From: an uncultured Fibrobacter sp.
Lineage (GTDB): Bacteria > Fibrobacterota > Fibrobacteria > Fibrobacterales > Fibrobacteraceae
DNA: 29,235 nucleotides
Direction of reading: 5' to 3'
Assembly (NCBI RefSeq): GCF_937877005.1
Contig: NZ_CALEFV010000256.1
Span: forward strand, 1 to 29,235
The notes under the pieces were generated by a model. It saw nothing but the letters and a program-made list of their open reading frames with translations. It was not told the DNA's origin and did no database searches. Positions 7,783 to 15,811 of the stretch are shown here, piece by piece. A program made the position numbers and the translations under genes. Position 1 is the stretch's first letter. Each line of letters starts with the position of its first letter.

Positions 7783-8892
7783 CTACTTTTTAGTGCCGTA
7801 AGCTTCTCTCGTGTTCAACGCACCCGAATCCGTGCCGCGAGCAGGCATAACCGTAACAAGCCCGTTAGCATCAACCACGACCGCTATACCAGCCAAGTAG
7901 TTAATCCAGTGAAAAGTTTCATAAGACTTTAGATCTACAGTACGATTTGAAGCATAAACTGCAAGCGGATCAACCAGGAGATCATGAGAAATCAAGACAT
8001 TTACTCGCTTCCAGCTAGGAAGGTTAGCCACGATTACCTCGTTGATAAACTGATCTCCACGTTCAAACAGATCGTAGAAATAAGTGGCGATACCATGTTC
8101 GATTACATAGTTGTTCGTAAACGGTTCACCATAAGCCCACTGCGAGACATATCTCATCGAACCACCACGAGTAGAAACAAGAGCATCCAAGGTATCGGAA
8201 GGCACCGTCAGGAAATAACCTCCGTCTATGCCGTTCCATGTAACAACCTCTGCCGTTTCGCCGCGCCCCTCCGCCATCTTCTGTGCCGTAGTTTGAGTAC
8301 GCACGAAGTCTGTCGAGGCGTAGTAGAAGGAGGCGTCACCACCCGCAAGTTTCTTTCCCGCATCGATAGCCTGTTGCACTCCCACCTCGGTAAGCGGAGA
8401 TTCCTGTCCCAAGCCCGATTCACGTTCCGCATGGCGCAAGACAAAAACAATCTTGCTTTCGGAAGGAACCGCATTATAAATGTCTCCAATATCATAAAAT
8501 CCTGCAGTATCGGGAAGTAAGCCCGGAATAGCCGTAGCCACATCGCGATTGATGATAACACCCGTCGGATCTACAACTACAGGCGAATCCGTAGGAATAA
8601 CAGGATCTGGCAAATTAGGATCTGTTGCCGAAGAACCAGGAAACGCGTCTCCGGAATCCTGCGACTGACACTGCGGAAGGGCAGGATTTGCAATGCATTC
8701 TTCTGAAAGAGATGATGCAGACGATTCAGGCGTCAACGGATTATCTACCGCCGATGACACTGGCGCCTGATTTTCCGGTGCAGCCGGCGTAGAGCTAGAC
8801 GAATCATCGCTGCAACCAGCGATAACGACTGTAATAAAAGCGGCGCATATCATGGGGAAAGCGTGCTGTGCCATAAACTTTTTCATGTTCAT
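7783..8892 (-). CDS. Lipoprotein with a histidine phosphatase (phosphoglycerate-mutase-like) domain
   Basis: A secreted lipoprotein of about 369 residues. I place the start at the ATG at 8892, because AGAGGA lies 7 bases upstream; the upstream ATG at 8919 has no spaced ribosome-binding site. The signal peptide ends in a lipobox VIAGC followed by SDDSSSS, and Ser rather than Asp after the Cys fits outer-membrane retention. A Ser/Pro/Asp-rich linker of about 120 residues precedes the enzyme domain. Its catalytic motif is VLRHAERE (the RHG-type motif with the phospho-acceptor His), and the second His lies in LISHDLLVDPLAVY. The family removes phosphate from small molecules or phytate-like substrates; here the domain would sit at the cell surface or in the periplasm. 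The substrate cannot be read from sequence. Confidence 0.85.
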   Translation of the reverse strand: MNMKKFMAQHAFPMICAAFITVVIAGCSDDSSSSTPAAPENQAPVSSAVDNPLTPESSASSLSEECIANPALPQCQSQDSGDAFPGSSATDPNLPDPVIPTDSPVVVDPTGVIINRDVATAIPGLLPDTAGFYDIGDIYNAVPSESKIVFVLRHAERESGLGQESPLTEVGVQQAIDAGKKLAGGDASFYYASTDFVRTQTTAQKMAEGRGETAEVVTWNGIDGGYFLTVPSDTLDALVSTRGGSMRYVSQWAYGEPFTNNYVIEHGIATYFYDLFERGDQFINEVIVANLPSWKRVNVLISHDLLVDPLAVYASNRTVDLKSYETFHWINYLAGIAVVVDANGLVTVMPARGTDSGALNTREAYGTKK

Positions 8893-9010
8893 AGGGTTTT
8901 CCTCTATATCGTTATTCATTCCCTAATTTAACTTTTTCTTTTGCCACACCCCGTAAAAATTTCTAAACTTACAAAAGAAAAATTTTAACCCTAACCCATA
9001 GGACCCTCTT

Positions 9011-11485
9011 ATGGCAAAAACATTCAAGAAAGCAGAAGATTTGGCAGTTCTCGGTAACGACGCAGAATCTTTCCGCAAGGCCTTTACCGACCACATCCAC
9101 CACACGCTCGCTCGTAATAGCGCGACCGTGACGGACCACGAAAAGTTCCTCGCCGTGGCATACGCTGTACGCGACCGCCTGGTCGACCGCTGGATCAAGA
9201 CCCAGGAAACCTATTACCAGAAAGACGTGAAGCGTGTCTACTACCTGTCCCTCGAATTTTTGATTGGCCGTACCCTCGGCAACTCCGTGCTGAACCTCGA
9301 TGTGGAGAGCGCCGTCTCCGAAGCTCTTGACGAACTCGGCATGACCCTCGAAGAACTCCGCGAACAGGAAGTCGACGCAGGTCTCGGCAACGGTGGTCTC
9401 GGCCGTTTGGCCGCTTGCTTCTTGGATTCCATGGCAACCCTCGAACTCCCGGCCACCGGTATGGGCATCCGCTACGAATACGGTATGTTCAGCCAGAAGA
9501 TCGTGAACGGCGAACAGGAAGAACAGCCGGATAACTGGCTGCGCCTCACCAACCCGTGGGAAATCGCCCGTCCGTCGAACGAAGTCAAGGTTCCGATGTA
9601 CGGCTACGTCGTGAGCTGGATGGACGAAAAGGGCAGACTCCGCAACCGTTGGGAAACCAAGGACTACGTGCTCGCCCTCCCCTACGACACTCCGATTCCG
9701 GGTTACAAGAACAACACCGTGAACAACCTGCGCCTCTGGAGCGCGAAGTCCACCGACGACTTCGGCCTCAGCTACTTCAACAACGGTGACTACATCGCCG
9801 CCGTGCAGGACATGGAACTTTCCGAAACTATTTCCAAGGTGCTCTACCCGAACGACGCTTCCATGAACGGAAAGGAACTGCGCCTCAAGCAGCAGTACTT
9901 CCTCTGCTCCGCTTCGCTCCAGGACATCATCCGCCGCTTCAAGAAGCTCCATGAAGGCGAATGGAAGGTGTTCCCCGAAAAGGTCGCCATCCAGTTGAAC
10001 GACACGCACCCGGCCATCTCTATCGCCGAAATGATGCGCATCTTGCTCGACGAAGAAAACCTGGAATGGGACGAAGCTTGGGAAATCGTGACGCACACGT
10101 TTGCCTACACGAACCACACCTTGATGCCCGAAGCTCTCGAAAAGTGGCCGGTCAGCCTGTTCGAAAAGCTGTTGCCGCGTCACCTCCAGATCATTTACGA
10201 AATCAACGCACGCTTCCTGCGTCAGGTGTCCCTCAAGTGGCCCGGCGACAACGCTCGCCTTGCCCGCATGAGCCTCATCGAAGAAGGCGGCTGCAAGATG
10301 GTCCGCATGGCTTACCTCTCCATCGTGGGTTCGTTCGCCGTGAACGGTGTGGCAGCACTCCACTCCGACCTCTTGAAGACCACGCTCTTCAAGGACTTCT
10401 ACGAACTGTGGCCTGAAAAGTTCAACAACAAGACGAACGGTGTCACGCCGCGTCGCTGGGTCCGCAAGGCTAACCCGGCAATGTCCGAACTCATTTCTTC
10501 CAAGATCGGCGAAGGCTGGGTCAAGGACCTCGACGAACTGAGGAAGCTCGAAAAGTTTGCGAAGGACGCCAAGTTCCAGAAGGAATTCATGGCCGTCAAG
10601 AAGCAGAACAAGGAACGCCTCGCCAAGTACCTCAAGGCAACGCAGGGCGTCGATGTCGACGTGAACACGTTCTTCGACGTGCAGGTCAAGCGTATCCACG
10701 AATACAAGCGCCAGCTCCTGAACATTCTGCACGCCATTCACCTGTACATCCAGCTGAAGGACGGCAAGGAAATCATGCCGCGTACCATCATGATCGGTGG
10801 TAAGGCCGCTCCGGGTTACTGGATGGCCAAGCAGATCATCCGTCTTGCCAACGCCGTTGCCGCCATCATCGATGCCGATCCGGTTTGCAAGGGCAAGCTC
10901 AAGATGGTGTTCCTCGAGAACTACCGCGTGTCTTTCGCCGAAAAGATCATTCCGGCCGCAGACCTCTCCGAACAGATTTCCACCGCAGGCACCGAAGCTT
11001 CCGGTACCGGTAACATGAAGTTCGCCCTGAACGGCGCACTCACCATCGGTACACTCGACGGCGCCAATGTGGAAATGAAGGAAGAAGTGGGCGACGAAAA
11101 CATCTTCATCTTCGGCCTCACCGTGGAAGAAGTGACCGACCTCCTCGCCAAGGGTTACCATCCGCGCGACTTCTACGAACACGACGACGATCTGCGCCGC
11201 GTGATCGACCTGATCGCTTCCGGCTTCTTCAGCCCCGATCGTCCGGACCTGTTCAAGCACATTGCCGACAAGCTCCTCACCAACGACAACTACCTGCTCT
11301 GCGCAGACTTCCGCAGCTACGTGAACATGCAGAAGAAGGTCGCCGAGGAATACCAGGACAAGAAGACCTGGGCAGAAAAGGCAATCCTCAACGTCGCTCG
11401 CATGGGCAAGTTCAGCTCCGACCGTACCATCAAGCAGTACGCCGAAGAAATCTGGAACGCCAAGGGCTGCAGCATCAAGCTGTAA
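9011..11485 (+). CDS. glgP: Glycogen/maltodextrin phosphorylase (GT35)
   Basis: An 824-residue alpha-glucan phosphorylase releasing glucose-1-phosphate from glycogen. The conserved GLGNGGLGRLAACFLDSMA block lies around residues 129-147, the long GT35 core follows, and the PLP-binding Lys is K670 in EASGTGNMKFALNGAL. Length equals the bacterial family norm. The start ATG has AGGA 7 bases upstream. Codon use is strongly biased (CTC, AAG, CGC/CGT, GAA), as expected for a highly expressed gene, and this bias also creates a long spurious open frame on the opposite strand. A strong hairpin terminator follows the stop. It is monocistronic. Fibrobacter-type bacteria store glycogen, and a GT5-like protein occurs later in the window. 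Confidence 0.97.
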   Translation: MAKTFKKAEDLAVLGNDAESFRKAFTDHIHHTLARNSATVTDHEKFLAVAYAVRDRLVDRWIKTQETYYQKDVKRVYYLSLEFLIGRTLGNSVLNLDVESAVSEALDELGMTLEELREQEVDAGLGNGGLGRLAACFLDSMATLELPATGMGIRYEYGMFSQKIVNGEQEEQPDNWLRLTNPWEIARPSNEVKVPMYGYVVSWMDEKGRLRNRWETKDYVLALPYDTPIPGYKNNTVNNLRLWSAKSTDDFGLSYFNNGDYIAAVQDMELSETISKVLYPNDASMNGKELRLKQQYFLCSASLQDIIRRFKKLHEGEWKVFPEKVAIQLNDTHPAISIAEMMRILLDEENLEWDEAWEIVTHTFAYTNHTLMPEALEKWPVSLFEKLLPRHLQIIYEINARFLRQVSLKWPGDNARLARMSLIEEGGCKMVRMAYLSIVGSFAVNGVAALHSDLLKTTLFKDFYELWPEKFNNKTNGVTPRRWVRKANPAMSELISSKIGEGWVKDLDELRKLEKFAKDAKFQKEFMAVKKQNKERLAKYLKATQGVDVDVNTFFDVQVKRIHEYKRQLLNILHAIHLYIQLKDGKEIMPRTIMIGGKAAPGYWMAKQIIRLANAVAAIIDADPVCKGKLKMVFLENYRVSFAEKIIPAADLSEQISTAGTEASGTGNMKFALNGALTIGTLDGANVEMKEEVGDENIFIFGLTVEEVTDLLAKGYHPRDFYEHDDDLRRVIDLIASGFFSPDRPDLFKHIADKLLTNDNYLLCADFRSYVNMQKKVAEEYQDKKTWAEKAILNVARMGKFSSDRTIKQYAEEIWNAKGCSIKL

Positions 11486-11526
11486 TACCGAGCTGTTCGG
11501 TTAAAAAAAAGAAACAACTGATTTTC

Positions 11527-11560
11527 AAGTCCGCGACTTTCGTCGCGGACTTTTCTTTTT
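11527..11560 (+). terminator. Rho-independent terminator of glgP
   Basis: An 11-bp stem AAGTCCGCGAC/GTCGCGGACTT with a 4-base loop is followed by TTCTTTTT. Confidence 0.9.
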
Positions 11561-11684
11561 ACGCCTGTATACACTTTCTAAAAAAATATGCCGTGGTTTC
11601 AAGTGAAAACATTTTCTGTTTTCCACCCCCTACCTACAGATTTGTTAAAGGTTTAAATTTAGAGAAAACAAAAAGGATGAGTCT

Positions 11685-13574
11685 ATGAATATCCACAAAA
11701 CCATCTCGGTTTCTATCATCGCCTCCGCACTCGCCACAAGCGCATTTGCGGCAACCGCATACCAGAATCAAGTCGGTTTTCTAACCAAATCTCAAAAACA
11801 AATGGCGGTCATCGGAGCCGAAGGTGAAGATATCGTTTTCAAGTCTGCCTCCGGAACCGAAGTTCTCAAGGTTAAGGTCCCTGAAGCACAAACTTGGGAA
11901 CCTGCAGGCGATACTGCAGCATCTCTTGTTGATTTTTCGGAAATTCAGACCGCAGGCACCTACCAAGCCTATGTGAAGGACGAAGCAGTCGGTCACCCCA
12001 TCGTCATTGCTGACGACGCCCTCGAAGAAGCCACCAAGGCATCCATCAAGTTCTTCTACTTCCAGCGCGCATCGATGGAGTTGACCGAAGAATACGCCGG
12101 AATCTACGCACGTGAAGCCGGCCACCCGGATACATCCGTCAAATACCATGCTTCCACGGGAAAGACCGATACCGAAGCGACCTTTAACGGTTCCAAGGGT
12201 TGGTACGATGCCGGCGACTACGGCAAGTATATCGTCAACTCGGGCATTACTACCTACACACTCCTTCAGCTTTACCAGCATAACAAGGCATATTTCGAGA
12301 CACTCAACCTGAACATTCCCGAAAGCGGCAACAAGGTTCCCGACATTCTTGACGAAATCCGCTGGAACCTGGACTGGATGCTCACCATGCAGGACGAAGA
12401 CGGAGGCGTTTTCCACAAATTGACGACCAAGCAGTTTGCAGGAATGGTCATGCCGGCCAAGGCCACCGCGCAGCGCTATGCTATCGGTAAGGGTATCGAA
12501 GCCACCTGGAACTTTGCCGCCGTCATGACTCTCGCATCTGAAATCTACAAGCCTTTCGACAGCGAGTTCGCAAAGGCATGCATTGACGCAGCCCAGAAGG
12601 CAGTCGTTTGGGCCACGGCCAACCCCTACGCTAGCTATGAACAGCCCTCCGATGTCGGTACAGGAACTTACACGGGCGCTGTTGCATGGGCTGCCAAAAT
12701 GTGGACCCTTATCGAAATGTACCGCCTCAGTTCCAATCCTGACATTCTGGACGAAATCAAGGAACTCCCGGTCGCCCGTAGAAAGGCAAGCCTTCCGAAC
12801 TGGCAGAACAGCTATTTGCTCGGCATCTATACCATCGCAACGAACCCCGATATCTTCGAAAAGGACCTCGTCGATACCGCTACGGCAATCATCGTTGAAA
12901 CGGCCGACAGCTACTTGAAGGGGCTCGATAACAATGGTTACGGCATTGCGCTCAACAAGGGCGACTTCAACTGGGGTTCCAACGGCACCGCATCGAACAA
13001 GGGTATGCTCCTCATCCACGCCTATATCCTGACCAAGGACGCCAAATATCTCGACGCCGCAAACGGCATCGTGGACTATGTTCTCGGTCGTAATCCCCTC
13101 GATCTATCCTACCTTACCGGTTACGGCGTAAATCAGGTGATGAAGCCGCACCATCGCCCCAGCCAGAGCGACGGCATCGACGCTCCGGTTCCCGGCATGA
13201 TTGCTGGCGGTCCTAACTCCGGTGCAACGGACTGTGCCAAGAAATTCGTCGTTCCCAATGCCGCCGCTAAGTCCTACTACGATAATTCCTGCAGCTACGC
13301 AACCAACGAAGTCGCCATCAACTGGAACGCCCCCTTCGCTTACCTGATCGGTAGCGTGCAGGCAATCGCTTCCACGGGCAACACCTACGATATCCACTCC
13401 AAGACGGCCGCCACTTACGACATTGCCTCCATCGAAGCAAAGAGCCAAGTTCGCGTCGCTCCGCAGGCTTCCGGAAAGCGCCTTGTCCTCCGCGGTCAGA
13501 AGGTCCAGGTGGAATATACCGACAGAAACGGCATCAAGAGCCACTTCAGCATCAGCGGCAAACGCATTCGTTAA
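11685..13574 (+). CDS. Secreted GH9 endoglucanase with N-terminal Ig-like domain and basic C-terminal tail
   Basis: A 629-residue cellulase. A Sec signal peptide (MNIHKTISVSIIASALATSAFA) is followed by a CelD_N-type Ig-like domain (about 24-110) and the (alpha/alpha)6 GH9 catalytic domain (about 115-560). The catalytic base pair is D175/D178 in GWYDAGDYGKY. The substrate-binding His is in KPHHRPS (489-490), and the catalytic acid is E542 in TNEVAINWNAPF. The enzyme should cleave beta-1,4-glucan with inversion. The last ~60 residues are basic (KRLVLRGQKVQVEYTDRNG, ending GKRIR), resembling the basic terminal domains on Fibrobacter glycoside hydrolases and probably acting in sorting or attachment. 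The ribosome-binding site AAAGGATGAG precedes the ATG. No carbohydrate-binding module or dockerin is seen. Confidence 0.95.
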   Translation: MNIHKTISVSIIASALATSAFAATAYQNQVGFLTKSQKQMAVIGAEGEDIVFKSASGTEVLKVKVPEAQTWEPAGDTAASLVDFSEIQTAGTYQAYVKDEAVGHPIVIADDALEEATKASIKFFYFQRASMELTEEYAGIYAREAGHPDTSVKYHASTGKTDTEATFNGSKGWYDAGDYGKYIVNSGITTYTLLQLYQHNKAYFETLNLNIPESGNKVPDILDEIRWNLDWMLTMQDEDGGVFHKLTTKQFAGMVMPAKATAQRYAIGKGIEATWNFAAVMTLASEIYKPFDSEFAKACIDAAQKAVVWATANPYASYEQPSDVGTGTYTGAVAWAAKMWTLIEMYRLSSNPDILDEIKELPVARRKASLPNWQNSYLLGIYTIATNPDIFEKDLVDTATAIIVETADSYLKGLDNNGYGIALNKGDFNWGSNGTASNKGMLLIHAYILTKDAKYLDAANGIVDYVLGRNPLDLSYLTGYGVNQVMKPHHRPSQSDGIDAPVPGMIAGGPNSGATDCAKKFVVPNAAAKSYYDNSCSYATNEVAINWNAPFAYLIGSVQAIASTGNTYDIHSKTAATYDIASIEAKSQVRVAPQASGKRLVLRGQKVQVEYTDRNGIKSHFSISGKRIR

Positions 13575-13632
13575 AACAAGCCTTTAAACATTCTCCAAAA
13601 CAAACACTCCAAAACCTCAATAACACTCCAAG

Positions 13633-13661
13633 ACGGCGCCCTTCTGGGCGCCGTTCTTGTT
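13633..13661 (+). terminator. Terminator of the GH9 gene
   Basis: A perfect 9-bp stem ACGGCGCCC/GGGCGCCGT with loop TTCT is followed by TCTTGTTCT. The stem is strong, the T-tract interrupted. It lies between convergent genes. Confidence 0.8.
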
Positions 13662-13673
13662 CTCTGCGATTAG

Positions 13674-14249
13674 TTAGATTTCTTCGATTAGCAATTTGAT
13701 AATTTCAGCAAGTCTTGTCTCGTCAGCCGAATTATCTATAAAACGAACCGTTTTACCGGGAAATTCCTTTTCCCAGTAATCAGCCGCGCTACGACCGCGC
13801 TGAAGCGCGATTCGACGAAGAGCATCATTCTCCGAAAAGCCCCTATTTTCAACAAGGCGCTTTAGGCATACCTCTTCAGAAGCCTCCACGACCCAGATTT
13901 CCCGTAAATGAGCAACTAGGTCGGGAACATTTTCGAAAAGAGCCGCTTCCACAAAAGCAGGATTTTCACGCAACACGTAAGCGGTTAGCACCGGATACAC
14001 GAGCGACTCCAAGCGTTTTCGACACGAGTCATCACTAAAAACAAGATCGGACATGCGTTTTCGGTCTATACCCTCTTCCGTCAGCATATCCTTGCCGAAT
14101 TCACTGGCAATCGCAGTTCGTAGCACATTGTTGTCTCGGTACAGGTCGCGTACAGCAGCGTCGGCATCAATCACGCAAAACTTATGGTCCCGCAAAATAC
14201 GGCCCACCAAGGATTTGCCCGCACCAATCGATCCCGTAATACCAATCAT
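13674..14249 (-). CDS. coaE: Dephospho-CoA kinase
   Basis: A 191-residue CoaE catalysing the last step of coenzyme A synthesis, ATP-dependent phosphorylation of the 3'-hydroxyl of dephospho-CoA. The P-loop GITGSIGAGKS is at about 3-13 and the substrate-site DADAAVRDLY at about 29-38. The LVYPVL segment and a lid with R-x3-Q-R (RRIALQRGR) are also present. Length is normal. AGGAG lies 6 bases before the ATG. It begins 12 bases after the stop of the upstream EamA transporter gene on the same strand, so the two are likely co-transcribed. Confidence 0.94.
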   Translation of the reverse strand: MIGITGSIGAGKSLVGRILRDHKFCVIDADAAVRDLYRDNNVLRTAIASEFGKDMLTEEGIDRKRMSDLVFSDDSCRKRLESLVYPVLTAYVLRENPAFVEAALFENVPDLVAHLREIWVVEASEEVCLKRLVENRGFSENDALRRIALQRGRSAADYWEKEFPGKTVRFIDNSADETRLAEIIKLLIEEI

Positions 14250-14261
14250 TATCTGCTCCTA

Positions 14262-15131
14262 TTACTTACCCAAGGCTATCATGCAAATACCGAGAATCAC
14301 GCCCAAAAGGGCAACAAACTTCATCTTGCTCTTGCGTTCCCTAAAGAACAGAATCCCCGAAAAGAACGAGATTAGCACACTTGAGCGACGGAACACCGTA
14401 ATAATCGAAATCAACGCATCCGGATCGCTCACCGCAACAAAATAACATCGGTCGGCTACGATCAGGAGAACTGCCACTAACACGATAGACCAGCGAAATT
14501 TGAACGGCGTCGTCTTGTGGCGACGCGGAAACCAGGTTACCGCACAGATAACAAACTGCCAGAGCATCATGTAGATACTGAACCAAACCTGCACCGTCAA
14601 GGGGTCAAAACTCATGCGTTGCAGGATAAACTTATCATAAACACCGCTACAGGCAGCTAGGATGGTCCCGAGCACCATGCAGATGACCCAACCATTACTA
14701 AAGAAATGGCCCATTTCCTTTCGACCAGCAAGGCTGAGTCCCACATAGGAGCAAATACAGATTGCAACACCCACCCATTGCAGGGCGAATGGACGCTCAC
14801 CCATAAATGTCACGGCGATAAAAATGGTAAAAACAGGCGCAAGGGCACGAATCGTGGTCGCGATGCTCAAGGGCAGGTGCGCGAGCGCATTATAGGTCAA
14901 AATCCAGCTTCCCCCCACGATGGCCGCCTTGCCAAAAAGGTAAAAATGACTATGCAAAGGCAAATTTTCACAATGGCCCGTAAATAGGAAGGGGAGCATA
15001 AAAAGAGCATAAAATGCGCTGCACAGGAACAGCGTCACACGGACGGCGTTATCCTGCACCGATTTCTTTTTAGCAAGATCGTAGCATCCCAAAAAGAATG
15101 CCGATAATAGGGCCAGTATAAACCATGACAT
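14262..15131 (-). CDS. EamA/DMT-superfamily transporter
   Basis: A membrane protein of about 289 residues with roughly ten hydrophobic helices arranged as two EamA repeats, each about 140 residues. The first begins MSWFILALLSAFFLGCYDL, and the second ends with the helix FVALLGVILGICMIALGK. The motif-like segment LAPVFTIFIAVTFMGERP sits at the end of the first repeat, the equivalent RRSSVLISFFSGILFFRER at the end of the second. DMT proteins export or import small metabolites; the substrate is not predictable. I chose the ATG at 15131 because the frame extends only three codons further to a GTG at 15140. No Shine-Dalgarno sequence is visible. coaE follows. Confidence 0.85.
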   Translation of the reverse strand: MSWFILALLSAFFLGCYDLAKKKSVQDNAVRVTLFLCSAFYALFMLPFLFTGHCENLPLHSHFYLFGKAAIVGGSWILTYNALAHLPLSIATTIRALAPVFTIFIAVTFMGERPFALQWVGVAICICSYVGLSLAGRKEMGHFFSNGWVICMVLGTILAACSGVYDKFILQRMSFDPLTVQVWFSIYMMLWQFVICAVTWFPRRHKTTPFKFRWSIVLVAVLLIVADRCYFVAVSDPDALISIITVFRRSSVLISFFSGILFFRERKSKMKFVALLGVILGICMIALGK

Positions 15132-15212
15132 AGCACACACAATTTAGAAAACACTCTTGCCAAGGTAAAGTTTTAAACTATTTTTTATTCAACTTCAACA
15201 AAAGGATCCAAT

Positions 15213-15656
15213 ATGGGTATCAAAGGAAAAGCATCATCCCTTATCGAAGAATTCAAGGCCTTCGCATTTAAGGGCAATATCGTCGACATGGCCATCGGTG
15301 TTATCATCGGCGGAGCATTCGGCAAAATCGTCACCTCCTTCGTGAACGACATCGTGATGCCGGGCGTCACGGCGATTATCGCCATGGGCGGCGGCAAGGA
15401 TGCAGGCGAAGGCCTCAAGGCTCTCGCCTACACCACGGCAAACGGCGTGACCATCCCGTACGGCAACTTCATCGGCGGAATCGTCGACTTCCTGATCGTT
15501 GCCATCGTAGTCTTCCTCGTCATGAAGAAGTTCCTCGGCTTCATGCAGAACATGCGTAAGCAGGAAGCTGAAGCTCCGGCAGCTCCTCCGGCTCCTCCTG
15601 AACCGTCTGCCGAAGAAAAGCTTCTTACCGAAATCCGCGACCTGCTGAAAAAGTAA
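15213..15656 (+). CDS. mscL: Large-conductance mechanosensitive channel
   Basis: A 147-residue MscL that opens under membrane tension to release solutes on osmotic downshock. The N-terminal amphipathic helix and pore-lining TM1 are classical: EEFKAFAFKGNIVDMAIGVI followed by IGGAFGKIVTSFVNDIVMP (about 12-50). TM2 is at about 90-112 (GGIVDFLIVAIVVFLVMKK). A Pro/Ala-rich linker (APAAPPAPPEP) leads to the C-terminal helix EEKLLTEIRDLLKK. Length is normal, and it is an isolated single gene followed by two hairpins. Confidence 0.97.
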   Translation: MGIKGKASSLIEEFKAFAFKGNIVDMAIGVIIGGAFGKIVTSFVNDIVMPGVTAIIAMGGGKDAGEGLKALAYTTANGVTIPYGNFIGGIVDFLIVAIVVFLVMKKFLGFMQNMRKQEAEAPAAPPAPPEPSAEEKLLTEIRDLLKK

Positions 15657-15663
15657 AAAGTAC

Positions 15664-15695
15664 CGAACACACTCGCCCAAATGCGAGTATGTTCG
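15664..15695 (+). other. Hairpin directly after mscL
   Basis: CGAACA-C-ACTCGC pairs with GCGAGT-A-TGTTCG: two 6-bp stems separated by a single mismatch, with a 6-base loop. No T-tract follows, so it may be an mRNA 3' stabiliser rather than a terminator. Confidence 0.55.
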
Positions 15696-15710
15696 CGCAG
15701 GATAGTCTTA

Positions 15711-15740
15711 GGGAGGACAAAGTCCTCCCTTTGCTTTTTT
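15711..15740 (+). terminator. Terminator of mscL
   Basis: A perfect 8-bp stem GGGAGGAC/GTCCTCCC with loop AAA is followed by TTTGCTTTTTT. The same 21-base unit (15705-15725) recurs with two compensatory changes at 15791-15811. Confidence 0.85.
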
Positions 15741-15790
15741 CTTCTGCACCATTGACATCCACAAAGAAACTTGTATCAAGTGCAAGGCAG

Positions 15791-15811
15791 GTCTTAGGGA
15801 GGGCAAAGCCC
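15791..15811. repeat. Second copy of the mscL-terminator hairpin unit, overlapping the recF stop
   Basis: GTCTTAGGGAGGGCAAAGCCC differs from 15705-15725 at two positions only, and both changes fall on the same base pair of the hairpin (A-T becomes G-C). The copy covers the last codons and stop of recF. Confidence 0.6.

Noticed and set aside
8969..11260. A 763-codon open frame antisense to glycogen phosphorylase
   Set aside because: It mirrors the strongly biased codons of glgP, has Val/His/Glu/Asp-rich low-information sequence, and matches no domain. It is a shadow of a highly expressed gene.
11781..13019. A 412-codon open frame antisense to the GH9 gene
   Set aside because: Same explanation: codon-bias shadow without start signals or recognisable domains.
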